Under the pieces are notes generated by a model. The model did no database searches. It saw only the letters and a list, made by a program, of their open reading frames with translations, and was not told the DNA's origin. Positions 39,201 through 48,142 of a DNA stretch of 64,000 nucleotides are shown here, piece by piece. The stretch is from Paramoeba atlantica (lineage: Eukaryota; Discosea): the NCBI GenBank assembly GCA_977017575.1, contig CDRNVI010000063.1:615993-679992 (forward strand), read 5' to 3'. Position 1 is the stretch's first letter. Every line of letters begins with the position of its first letter. The translations under genes were made by a program, and so were the position numbers.

Positions 39201-42200
39201 CTACTCGTTCCCATAGCCTAGGAGCGCTGAATCAGGACCCACAGCAGGCCGGCGTAGGACGAGCATGCGGGCTTGGGATCTCATGAGGGTTACATTTAGG
39301 GATGTAAGCAACCGGTGTAGAGCATCCCCTTTCGGTAAAATATCCCCGGAATTGGCATTGCATGCCCTACCTGCAGCAACCACCCTAAGGATTGACATTG
39401 CGCTAGGGCTCCACGAGCCAAACGATTCTACCACCATGGCGGTAAACTTCATTCGCACCGCTTCAGCCTCTTCTCGTTGTTTAGCCTTGTTGGCGGTCGC
39501 GTATTGCTCCGCAAACGACCCCGCCGTCACCCAGTTAGCGTCACGGACTGTGTCCGTATATTTTTGTTGCTGGACATGAGTGACAGCGAAGTCGAGTACG
39601 AGGGCCTGACCGCGACCGAAACTTCGGATGAATACGTCCCCAGGTCTGGTGAGTGCGCCACCCGGACCTATGTTCCCCAAACTCACTTCTCTTTGAGGGG
39701 CAAGCCCGGCCTTTGAACATTCCGCAGAGAATTGGGATACCAAGGCACTGTGCCGAGCAGTGATCCCGTGCCCGCATTTGCATGCCAGTGCGTGTTCACC
39801 CCCTGGGCCTAAGGGCTGTTTGCACTTTTCCATGGGGCAGGGACGGAGGCCCGGGTAGATGGTTTCCCCCAGCCACCAACGGATTAACATGCGAAACTCC
39901 GTGGGGGCGTACGCAAAGCCGTTCTTTTTGGACGGCAACACGAAAGCCCACTCCGACGCCCCTTCTCCCGTTTCCGAGCTCCACCGAGCCCTCGTGCTTG
40001 GATCAGCGTGGGCGAGTGCGTGTTCGAACGCGTGGGATGAAATAGCATGGCTCAGGTCCCTTTGTCGAGGTATGACCAATTTATTGTCTATTTCATGGAT
40101 CGGATTGGTTTGAAAGGGTTGGTGCTCTGAAACGGCCGAGCTTTGTAGAATTTTGCCCGTTTCATTGTCAACGATATTCTTCCCTGCGCGTTTGTTCACG
40201 TCGATCACTGCCTCATCGAAATCTTTTGCGTCCGTTGGATCCCAAAAGTCTTTCTCCGCTGCGAAGGCGACTGAGGCCACATAAGCGGAGGCAGAATGCT
40301 CCTCAGCTGAACGGAGTCCCAAGCCACCAAACCGTTTGCCTCTCTGTGCTTGGCGCCTTGCTGCGTCGCTGAATGGCCCGAAAAAGTGTGAGGTAGCGTC
40401 TTGCACTGCGTCGTCGAGACGTCGGCAGAGATCCTGGAGCTCCGACGTTGGGGTAGTACGGAGTGAGTAGACCATCTGACAGAAGCCCGTGCAATGCCGA
40501 ATAAGTGAAAGGGCTACCTGGGGGTCCTCGAGGTTGGTAATGGCTTCCAGCGAGTCCTCTGCGTGTTCAATGGCGTTGTCAAGGAGAAATTGACGGCGGA
40601 ACTCGGTTGTCCCTACAGGGCTACCTAACATATGGAAATTACCCTCAGTGTTTTTATTCGATCCAGGTAGGTCGGGGAAGACAGAAGAACGATGAGACGA
40701 TGCGGGGTGCGCAGCGAGTTCACATTTCGCAGCATTCAGATGTAAACCCCATCGCGGGCCGTTTAGTTCTAGCACATCAAATGCGTGTCGTACATCGCAT
40801 GATGCGCCCGCCAGTATTCCGTCATCTAGATACCATAGATTCAGGTCTAGTTTCGGTGTTGCCGCGTGGATTTCCGAAGCAAGCTCCCTCATAACCAGTG
40901 AGAAGAGGAGGGGGCCAAGGGGGTCGCCTTGTTGTACCCCTTCAGAAGACTTTACCGTACGCGTACCGAATGTGAGTAAACTTTCTGTAGAATAACACCA
41001 CTCTACATAATGACTGAGTTCGGGAAAGTGCATGCGCGTTAAATCAGTGAACCTGTCACGGGACACCTGGTTGAAGGCATTCCGGAGGTCTATTTTGCAT
41101 AGAAGGAAGTCGTCATCGTCTACGTGGGCCGCGAATGTCTGACGGCAAAGATGGATAACACGTTCCGCCCCGGCCGGTGTAGCGACCCCGTATTGGTGTC
41201 CCTTAAAAAGTTTGCGGGCTCTGGTTTTGGCAGAGAAGCAAGCAACTTTGCTGGCCAAGCGGCGAAGGGTTTCACCAGCGGCGATCGGGCGTACGTCGTG
41301 TTCCCCCTTCTTCAAGGCACACAATCGACCTCCAGCGTAGTGGCTTTTGACTTCTAATGGTGCTTTTCCGGCTAGCATGTGATTGGTGAACTTTGTGAGT
41401 ATTTCCAAAGGACCGGTCTGACCATCGTGATGACCATGTATAGCAACTTGCACGTGTTCCGGCCGCAGACCAAAGGCACCCCCGGAGGAACCCCGATGAA
41501 AAGTCGAGAGTGCCGCCGATACTTCATCCTCCGTCACTTTAAGAGGTTCCACGTCCACTGATGGGCTGGGTGTATCTGATGCGGAGAGTCGGGGGGGATG
41601 CTTTGCCTGAAGCTTTGCGTAAGTCTCATCATTGTCCGGAGCGAGTGGCGCAGATGTCAGTGCGGTCATGGCGCGTGAGAGCTCCCCGTCACGTACGAGT
41701 CTTTCGGCTCGTAGTGCGGATTTTTTCTCTTCTTCTTCGAGACTCTGCGCTTTCTCCACGCTTCTCTTCTTCTTGCCCGTGACGCTCTTGACAGCTTCAG
41801 CCCAGAGCGCCAGGAACTCTTTCTTGGACCAGCGAGAAAGGCATTTCCGTACGTGGGAAGCATACGATGTTTTCGCCCGGCTACCTCCTCGATGGGGGGC
41901 AGGTATAACGCATTTGGGCAGCATAGCGAGGAGAGTCCACGCTTCAATGGTATTCTCTCGGATTACCGAATCTAGACACCCGCAAAGCGCCTTTGCCCAC
42001 TCTGGTCGGCAGCTGTTGGGTATATCTTTGCAAGTGGTAATGGGCAAGGCGCATATGGAAAAGAGACTTGGAAGGGGTGTGTCACTGTTCATTATATAGG
42101 TTTCGTCGGTAGTGTTCTGGTCTGCCTGTGCGTCGGATATTTCGTTTTTCTCTAGCGGCACGTCAGCACTCGAGACAGAAGTGTCGTCACTCGGTGTGGG

Positions 42201-43226
42201 GTTCCGTTGAGTGTGCGTCGAGGAAGCGCGGAACGAGCAATTCTTAATATGAGCGTCCTGTTTGCTTAGATCATAATGTTTTTCACATTTTCGGCATCGA
42301 AATCTTCCTTCCCCTGTCCACCAGCTGTCCGGAGCTTCGTCTCCATGTCTGTGGGCTACGTGATTATAGTATGATTGCCATTGACCACCGTGCGGCCCCG
42401 TCGTCCAGGTACACCCCTGAATAGGACATTTCCGGAACGTGTCACTTTGTGAAAGTGCCTTTCTGGGTGTAGCAACCACATTTCTGGCTGTATTCGGTTG
42501 GGTGTAAGCTTTTTTAAGGGCTTGATCGTGGCGCTTGCGCTTTCCTTCGGGGGGGACGGGGGTTTGGTCTTTCGGAGGAGAGTCTGTGACATCCCCGTCA
42601 CTGCTATCACTTGTGGGAACACTACTCACTTGAGAATACTGGGTGGTCTTAGGGCTCTTCTTCTTTTTTCGTCTTCCTGGCCGTGCGCTGATCGAAAAAT
42701 CGAGGTCATTTTGAGTAAGGTCTGGAAATACTATGTCATTCTCGTTTTGTTGAGAGTCGTTCGGATTCGTTTTCCGGAGGACGCGTTCGCACTTCTCCTT
42801 TACAGCCTTATTTGATAACTTGGATTGGCTGAGCAAAGAAGAGTCAGAGCCTATGAATTGGAATCGAAAACCCCCGTTTTCCTCCTGAGCGCAATTTTTC
42901 TCCCCAAAGCGAGCACCTACATTTTCCTCCTGAAGGACATTGGAATGAATATCTGCCTCAGTCATTCCGTCAACGTGACCTGTGTCAGGTGTTGGGCCGG
43001 CAGGTGCGTTTGTTATGCTAAAGGCAATGTCTTCCGCTTGCTGTATTTTTTCAGGGGAAAGGTCCTGCGGTATTTCTGTGGTGTAAAGTAGTTCGTCGTA
43101 AGTACTCTTCCCGTTCGTTAGGTGTTCGTTAGCCTTAAATTGATCATACGACCCTACCTTGTGAGAGGCAGCTTCCTTCCCAAAGTTACAGTCCGTTCGT
43201 GTTTTAGAACTCGTTGACACGCCCAT
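39201..43226 (-). CDS. Family B R2-like retrotransposon protein (C2H2 fingers, RT, restriction-like nuclease)
   Basis: 1341 aa. The start is the first ATG after the spliced leader; the frame is open further upstream through the leader but has no ATG there. Residues 25-54: GSYDQFKANEHL...STYDELLYTTEIPQ module. Two fingers: C267/C272...H290/H294 region and C311/C314...H326/C330. Residues 398-448: TCKDIPNSCR...LPKCVIPAPHRGG block. RT is about 565-870 with D713 (KIDLRNAF), QQGDPLGPL, YLDD 799-802, LGSPVG. Knuckle C1130/C1135/H1145/C1149. Nuclease 1194-1250: RPGDV (D1197), LDFAVTH (D1212). This is the R2/CRE architecture; trypanosomatid SLACS/CZAR/CRE elements of this class target spliced-leader genes. 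Confidence 0.88.
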   Translation of the reverse strand: MGVSTSSKTRTDCNFGKEAASHKVGSYDQFKANEHLTNGKSTYDELLYTTEIPQDLSPEKIQQAEDIAFSITNAPAGPTPDTGHVDGMTEADIHSNVLQEENVGARFGEKNCAQEENGGFRFQFIGSDSSLLSQSKLSNKAVKEKCERVLRKTNPNDSQQNENDIVFPDLTQNDLDFSISARPGRRKKKKSPKTTQYSQVSSVPTSDSSDGDVTDSPPKDQTPVPPEGKRKRHDQALKKAYTQPNTARNVVATPRKALSQSDTFRKCPIQGCTWTTGPHGGQWQSYYNHVAHRHGDEAPDSWWTGEGRFRCRKCEKHYDLSKQDAHIKNCSFRASSTHTQRNPTPSDDTSVSSADVPLEKNEISDAQADQNTTDETYIMNSDTPLPSLFSICALPITTCKDIPNSCRPEWAKALCGCLDSVIRENTIEAWTLLAMLPKCVIPAPHRGGSRAKTSYASHVRKCLSRWSKKEFLALWAEAVKSVTGKKKRSVEKAQSLEEEEKKSALRAERLVRDGELSRAMTALTSAPLAPDNDETYAKLQAKHPPRLSASDTPSPSVDVEPLKVTEDEVSAALSTFHRGSSGGAFGLRPEHVQVAIHGHHDGQTGPLEILTKFTNHMLAGKAPLEVKSHYAGGRLCALKKGEHDVRPIAAGETLRRLASKVACFSAKTRARKLFKGHQYGVATPAGAERVIHLCRQTFAAHVDDDDFLLCKIDLRNAFNQVSRDRFTDLTRMHFPELSHYVEWCYSTESLLTFGTRTVKSSEGVQQGDPLGPLLFSLVMRELASEIHAATPKLDLNLWYLDDGILAGASCDVRHAFDVLELNGPRWGLHLNAAKCELAAHPASSHRSSVFPDLPGSNKNTEGNFHMLGSPVGTTEFRRQFLLDNAIEHAEDSLEAITNLEDPQVALSLIRHCTGFCQMVYSLRTTPTSELQDLCRRLDDAVQDATSHFFGPFSDAARRQAQRGKRFGGLGLRSAEEHSASAYVASVAFAAEKDFWDPTDAKDFDEAVIDVNKRAGKNIVDNETGKILQSSAVSEHQPFQTNPIHEIDNKLVIPRQRDLSHAISSHAFEHALAHADPSTRARWSSETGEGASEWAFVLPSKKNGFAYAPTEFRMLIRWWLGETIYPGLRPCPMEKCKQPLGPGGEHALACKCGHGITARHSALVSQFSAECSKAGLAPQREVSLGNIGPGGALTRPGDVFIRSFGRGQALVLDFAVTHVQQQKYTDTVRDANWVTAGSFAEQYATANKAKQREEAEAVRMKFTAMVVESFGSWSPSAMSILRVVAAGRACNANSGDILPKGDALHRLLTSLNVTLMRSQARMLVLRRPAVGPDSALLGYGNE

Positions 43227-43259
43227 GTAATGGTTGAATGTAAGAAAGAAAAAATAATT

Positions 43260-43297
43260 CAACAAGGTACAGAAACTGTATCTTTATCGTTAAAGAT
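43260..43297 (-). other. Spliced-leader exon copy
   Basis: 38 nt identical to 38543-38580. Upstream on the minus strand are six bases (plus 43298-43303) and then poly(A) of another stub (T run 43304-43332). Confidence 0.8.
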
Positions 43298-43301
43298 ATT
43301 C

Positions 43302-43334
<33 letters not shown>

Positions 43335-44456
43335 AATTAATAAGGGGGGAGAAGTATGAATCGCGGCATTGCCTCTATATTTTGACCCAGTAGACGAACC
43401 AAGTACATAGTAGGTCCATTAGGGGGGTATATGAATTTAAAGGGGTATATGAATTTAAAATAAAATTTTTTTTTTTTTTTTTTAGATATCGTAAAAGAAC
43501 CATGAAGGTCCATTGGGGGGGGTATATGATTTGTAAACAAGCAATCAAATTAGCAATTTCACATGTTGTAGCCCAAAACTAGTAATTCAACCTGCCTTAA
43601 GTTATTTATGATTCTGATAACAATAATAATAAAAAAGGAAGCAATCCACGCCCAATCCATCCGCGCGTTCCATTTTTTTTTTTTTTTTTTTTTTGTTTTT
43701 ATGCAAATAAAGAAAATTTTTCTCTCTCTTTCTCCTCTTTCTCACCTCTTGACATACTTTTCCCACCTTTCTCCCTACTTTCCTGCTTTCCCCTACCCAA
43801 CTTTTCAACTTTTCAGGGGGGGTAAGGTCTCCCTCAGCTTCGCCTCACCCGGCCTGCAGGCGGCTCCTCAACCATTCGCGCGTTCCGGACCGGGTCTTTC
43901 GACCTCTCCACGGCCTGACTTGTGGACCTTTTTTTTTTTTTTTTTTTTTTTAGGGGGGAGAAGTATGAATCGCGGCATTGCCTCTATATTTTGACCCAGT
44001 AGACGAACCAAGTAGGTCCATTGGGGGGGTATACGAGTTGAAAACAAGTAATCAAATTAGCAATTCTTTTTGTTTCCACAGATGTACCTTTTGTTTTTTC
44101 TCTCAGCCCAAAACTAGCAATTTTTTTTTTTTTTTTTTTTGTTTTTATGCAAATAAAGAAATTTTTTCTCTCTCTCTTTCTCCTCTTTCTCACCTCTTGA
44201 CATACTTTTCCCACCTTTCTCCCTACTTTCCTGCTTTCCCCTACCCAACTTTTCAACTTTTCAGGGGGGGTAAGGTCTCCCTCAGCTTCGCCTCACCCGG
44301 CCTGCAGGCGGCTCCTCAACCATTCGCGCGTTCCGGACCGGGTCTTTCGAACTCTCCACGGCCTGACTTGTGGACCCTTCCCTTGTTATACGGGAGGGCG
44401 CAGGCGCGGGCCTGTGTCAACAGCGACACGGTCACGTGTCGCTGTTTTGTCACGTG
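43298..44456 (-). repeat. Stack of family B 3' stubs with poly(A) tails
   Basis: T runs at 43304-43332, 43466-43483, 43673-43694, 43929-43951 and 44121-44140 separate five fragments of 3' UTR, all on the minus strand. Two fragments (43695-43872 and 44141-44317) share a near-identical 178-bp CT-rich sequence joined at the same point (aaccattcgcgcg) to the conserved 3' UTR. Others start in the terminal gtatgaatcgcggcattgcc segment. No coding sequence. Confidence 0.65.
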
Positions 44457-44609
44457 TTTTTTTTTTTTTTTTTTTTTTTTTTTTGAGCCTTCTCCCAAAG
44501 ATCGTTCGTATTATCCTAAATCTCGCAGGCATTCTAAACACGGATAATCGTTGTGAATAATAATAGGAACTTTTAAGAGCTTTTCTAATGTGCGAACTTG
44601 TTGGTCGAC

Positions 44610-47600
44610 TCACTGACGCAGTCCACCAATCCAATGTGCTTCTGGAATATACTCGCGGAGCTGCGATACAATAGTATACGCTGCTAGCTTTTCTATCTCG
44701 AGTTGGAAGGCCTCACGTACGTCTTCGTACTTTTGTTTGGCTCGTTGGGATAATGCCTTGAGGAGGGTTTTGGTGTCGTTGTGCAGAAGACCGCAGTCAG
44801 AGGCGGCCAGGCAACGAAAAGAGTCGCTTTCTACGCCTTTCTCCGTAACGTACTTCTTGAATTTCTTGTCGAGCACGTGCTGCATCAGCGCTGTACTTGT
44901 TTGTTTGGCATAGCTGCTGCAACAAGTGTGAACAACGGTAAAATCATACAGGACCTCCCCCATGTGGGGCCACATAATAGCAAGATCAGTACCGGATCGG
45001 ATTCTGCGGGCTTTGCAAGGATGATGTTCAGCTACTTCCGCTGAGATGGAACACTTGCACTTAGTACAGAAAAACGAAGAATGGATGCGCGGTTCGATAA
45101 TACAAGGGAGACCAGCTTTGGAGCACAAATCTGCGAGGTACCTCACTATGTGTGAGTGCTTTCTGGTGCAATTCATGCCCGAGCACCGGGAGCATCCTGC
45201 GACGTGTGGTATAATGCTGGTAGGAGATTCATGGCCACAGCATCCAGGGCATATAACATCGGCCGGTGCGTTATGTAATCCGATGCCCAAACGCATCATC
45301 AAAGTGTATCGGAAGAGGTACGGGTTTACATAATTGCTGGTGCTTTCTAAATGCATGTTTGATTCCTTTGTACGCTTCAATAAAAGTCCCATGTGAGAAT
45401 CCTTCTGCAGCTCAGTTATCTGTTTATCGTGTTCTGCACTTAGCTTCTTTTTCAATAGCTTGCGCGCTGCCTCTCCTCGACTTTGCGGTTGTTTCACAGC
45501 TTTTTCGCTGCCTTTCTGATCTACCGGAGCGTTATTGGGTTTAAGGTGCTCATCAATAGATTTGCTGGCAGTTTCGAAGAAATGTTTTTGCTTCAGAGTC
45601 GAGGAAATTAAGCCTAGGCCACCGAGTTTCTGTGGTAGAGCGGCGAGTTTCAGGGCGTTTGCGTCTGCTCCACTCCACTTTTCTAGAACTTTGTTTACTT
45701 GGTTCTCGAAGGATTGTGCTAGTTGGAAAGTAGCGCCTGGCCGATGTACTCGTAGATGGTAATCGTGCCGTGGAATCGTACAACGGCGGAGAATGGCAAG
45801 AGACAAATTACTGGGACCCATAAGCAACAACCTGCGGAATAGGCACTTGTGTTTCTCCATTTTCTTGATCAGCAGATTTTCCACGACTTGGTCTGTACCT
45901 ACGTATGCGCCTAAGACTTTTATCGCATCACTGCAAAAGTTTACTCCAAGTTTTTCCAACGGAGGAGGCTGAGCTATGTTGGGAATGTTCTTCTGAAACC
46001 AATCGCATTTCTGGAAATTAATTCGGAGGTTCATCTCTGCGGCGATCTCACGCAGGTAAAAGAAAGCTGCCTCCAATGCTTGCACGTTTTTGGAGCTCAA
46101 AGTCACATCGTCTTGGTATGCTCGGATCTTCACGTCAGGATAGAGGTGCATGAGTTCTCGTAGCGGGCCTTGCAAAAGTGCGCAGAAGTACATTGATGAA
46201 AGTTCCGATCCTTGGCGAATTCCTGAAGAGCTTTCGATGGTAGCAAACAGAGCATTGTGCGCAAAAAATAGCAGCTCAGAGGGAATCCCATATTCTAGGT
46301 AGAATAGGCGCATGAAAGGCTTGAAAATGGGATTACCAAGGAGTGCCTCAGCAATGGCGTTGCGTTGTGGTGTATTATACGCGTTGCTAAAATCGACGGT
46401 GAGGAGAGCATGTCCTTCTTCGTATTCATTTAAAAGTTCGTGAACGATGGACTCACATGCGTTTTTTTGCAAAATGCCTCGTTGAATTGGGGAGAAAAAA
46501 TTTTGCAGAGCGTTTTCATGTCGTTGTAGAAGGATGGAACCGCAAATCTTCAGAATGGTATCCCCCATCGCAATAGGTCGAATTCCATTTTGAGGTTTCG
46601 CTAGCGCGATGATTCTGCATCGGGTTAGACGTTTTCGCACATTCAGAGGAACTTCGCCGTTGATGACATCCCGAAGCATGTGGCAAAGTGAAAGACATGA
46701 CTCTTCGTCGTCTACGAGCAGTCGCATCATGCTTTCACTCAGGCCGGTTGGTCCTGGTGAAGCGCCTCTGGATAATTTTTCGGTCGCTAGGCGAACCTCT
46801 GATTTCTCAACAACGCCAGTCCGTGGGAAGTCTGCTTCCGGGATTCGTATGGCGTCGCCTTCAGGATGAAGTTGTTGAAGCTTTCGCACTTTTTCTTCAG
46901 GAGTGAGAGCTGATTCCTTGTAGACATTGTCCAGGATCCGAGTTGCTTTGCCAAGGTTTCCTGCCCGCGCCGTCTGTAGGGCGTGCCTGATCGAACGCCT
47001 GTCAATTTCTAACTCCGCCCGTTGTTCCGCACTCAAGTTGCTAGCTTCCAAGTTTTCTCGGTCGTTGCGAACATGAGCTACTTTTTGGTTTCGTCGAATT
47101 GCTTGACGTACTGTCGCAAGTGAATCGCGAGGCGCATTCAAAAATTTGTGCCATATCGCCTCTTTTTCTGAGTCAAGCTCCGCCGCTGCATATCCCCGAA
47201 TTATCGCACGGAAAATCGCCACAACATGAACCGCGAAAGATGGGCCTATTTGAGCCATAGGCGGGAGCGGATCAAGGTCACTCTGACCGTCTTCGCATGA
47301 GATGTGCTCCGCTTGTTCCTCCAAATTTTGTGTCGGCATCTCGATTTTGAATAACTTAGTGGCTTGGAGGTTACAGATTCTGATTTTATTGGACGGTGGA
47401 AGATAAAGAAAACCGCATGGACCATCGTGACCTAGAGCCGGCTCGTATGAAATCTTGACTTTCACGGTTGATTTTCGCACGGTCCTGCCTACAACGATGC
47501 CGTTTGACTTGTAGTTTGTAGTGTTCTGTCGGAAGCCCCATTCGATCACACATTCTGTACCCTTGCCCCACTTGGAAACGATGTTGTACACTTGGTCGGG

Positions 47601-48098
47601 CGATTTGTTGCCGGCCTGTGTCATTAGCTCCTGTACTCGATCTTGCGTCGATCCATCGTCGTCCAGACACATTGTATCACTGGTCTCGCTTTCTGTTTCG
47701 GACATTTCTTTGGCTGGGTCCTCTTGGATATGGTTTTCGTCATGGGCTATGTTCTCGTGTGATTGACTCGTAGATCCGATGCGGAAGTTCTTGGCTTTGA
47801 TTTTGATTAGATTCCGCGATGTGATTTCACACGGAGGCTCATGGTCCGCCCAATTCGGGGCTAGTGTTTTGGAACCTATTATCTTGATCTTTGGAGTCTT
47901 CTTCACCTTCACTGGTGTCTCCGTGTGCGATCCTGATTCTTCTGCTACCTTTATTCCGTTCGTCTTGCTTTGATCTCGTTGAGTACGTTGTTTTTCAACT
48001 CTCCCGTGAGACTTCCCGTTGTTCACTGTTGTTCTGCTGCCCTTTTTCCGCGTGTTTTCGGAATCTAAACGAGAAGACGTACGAGAAAGGCGTGTCAT
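44610..48098 (-). CDS. Family A R2-like retrotransposon protein (barrel, RT, CCHC, restriction-like nuclease)
   Basis: 1162 aa, uninterrupted. The N-terminus is basic (1-75), then acidic Ser/Glu-rich (125-150). Residues 177-250 form the predicted barrel (GKGTECVIEWGF...GIVVGRTVRKSTVKVKISY...FLYLPPSNKIRIC). The pre-RT helix region is about 365-395. RT is about 445-735: ASPGPTGLSESMMRL, NGIRPIAMGDTILK, D569 (VDFSNAYNTP), GIRQGSELSS, YQDD 661-664, LGAYVGTD. Knuckle C950/C953/H965/C969; second finger from C1011/C1014. Nuclease RSGTDLAIMW (D1038) and LYDFTVVH (D1052); Thr replaces the Pro of the usual PD. It lacks the GSWDQF module. The start is the first ATG after the leader. Confidence 0.88.
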   Translation of the reverse strand: MTRLSRTSSRLDSENTRKKGSRTTVNNGKSHGRVEKQRTQRDQSKTNGIKVAEESGSHTETPVKVKKTPKIKIIGSKTLAPNWADHEPPCEITSRNLIKIKAKNFRIGSTSQSHENIAHDENHIQEDPAKEMSETESETSDTMCLDDDGSTQDRVQELMTQAGNKSPDQVYNIVSKWGKGTECVIEWGFRQNTTNYKSNGIVVGRTVRKSTVKVKISYEPALGHDGPCGFLYLPPSNKIRICNLQATKLFKIEMPTQNLEEQAEHISCEDGQSDLDPLPPMAQIGPSFAVHVVAIFRAIIRGYAAAELDSEKEAIWHKFLNAPRDSLATVRQAIRRNQKVAHVRNDRENLEASNLSAEQRAELEIDRRSIRHALQTARAGNLGKATRILDNVYKESALTPEEKVRKLQQLHPEGDAIRIPEADFPRTGVVEKSEVRLATEKLSRGASPGPTGLSESMMRLLVDDEESCLSLCHMLRDVINGEVPLNVRKRLTRCRIIALAKPQNGIRPIAMGDTILKICGSILLQRHENALQNFFSPIQRGILQKNACESIVHELLNEYEEGHALLTVDFSNAYNTPQRNAIAEALLGNPIFKPFMRLFYLEYGIPSELLFFAHNALFATIESSSGIRQGSELSSMYFCALLQGPLRELMHLYPDVKIRAYQDDVTLSSKNVQALEAAFFYLREIAAEMNLRINFQKCDWFQKNIPNIAQPPPLEKLGVNFCSDAIKVLGAYVGTDQVVENLLIKKMEKHKCLFRRLLLMGPSNLSLAILRRCTIPRHDYHLRVHRPGATFQLAQSFENQVNKVLEKWSGADANALKLAALPQKLGGLGLISSTLKQKHFFETASKSIDEHLKPNNAPVDQKGSEKAVKQPQSRGEAARKLLKKKLSAEHDKQITELQKDSHMGLLLKRTKESNMHLESTSNYVNPYLFRYTLMMRLGIGLHNAPADVICPGCCGHESPTSIIPHVAGCSRCSGMNCTRKHSHIVRYLADLCSKAGLPCIIEPRIHSSFFCTKCKCSISAEVAEHHPCKARRIRSGTDLAIMWPHMGEVLYDFTVVHTCCSSYAKQTSTALMQHVLDKKFKKYVTEKGVESDSFRCLAASDCGLLHNDTKTLLKALSQRAKQKYEDVREAFQLEIEKLAAYTIVSQLREYIPEAHWIGGLRQ

Positions 48099-48129
48099 AA
48101 GCGTAGAAAAATAGAAAATTAAAATGAAT

Positions 48130-48142
48130 CAACAAGGTACAG
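48130..48142 (-). other. Spliced-leader exon fragment (last 13 nt)
   Basis: The minus strand reads CTGTACCTTGTTG, followed by an ATT and T-rich leader as in the other copies. The bases upstream belong to the ingi-like RT fragment. Confidence 0.6.

Larger units (their letters stand above)
38580..43298 (-). mobile_element. Full-length, intact SL-headed family B R2-like element
   Basis: Complete in minus-strand order: spliced leader (43297-43260), 33-nt T-rich leader, 1341-aa ORF (43226-39201), about 600 bp 3' UTR with conserved hairpins (39002-39021, 38918-38933), poly(A) (T run 38580-38602). Downstream it is followed at once by another spliced leader. This is the reference copy for the family and looks capable of autonomous movement. 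Confidence 0.85.
44457..48142 (-). mobile_element. Full-length, intact family A R2-like element with partial spliced leader
   Basis: In minus-strand order: last 13 nt of the spliced leader (48142-48130), 31-nt T-rich leader, 1162-aa ORF, 125-bp 3' UTR and a long poly(A) (T run 44457-44484). Upstream it cuts an ingi-like RT fragment at about 48143. The best candidate in the window for an active family A element. Confidence 0.85.
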
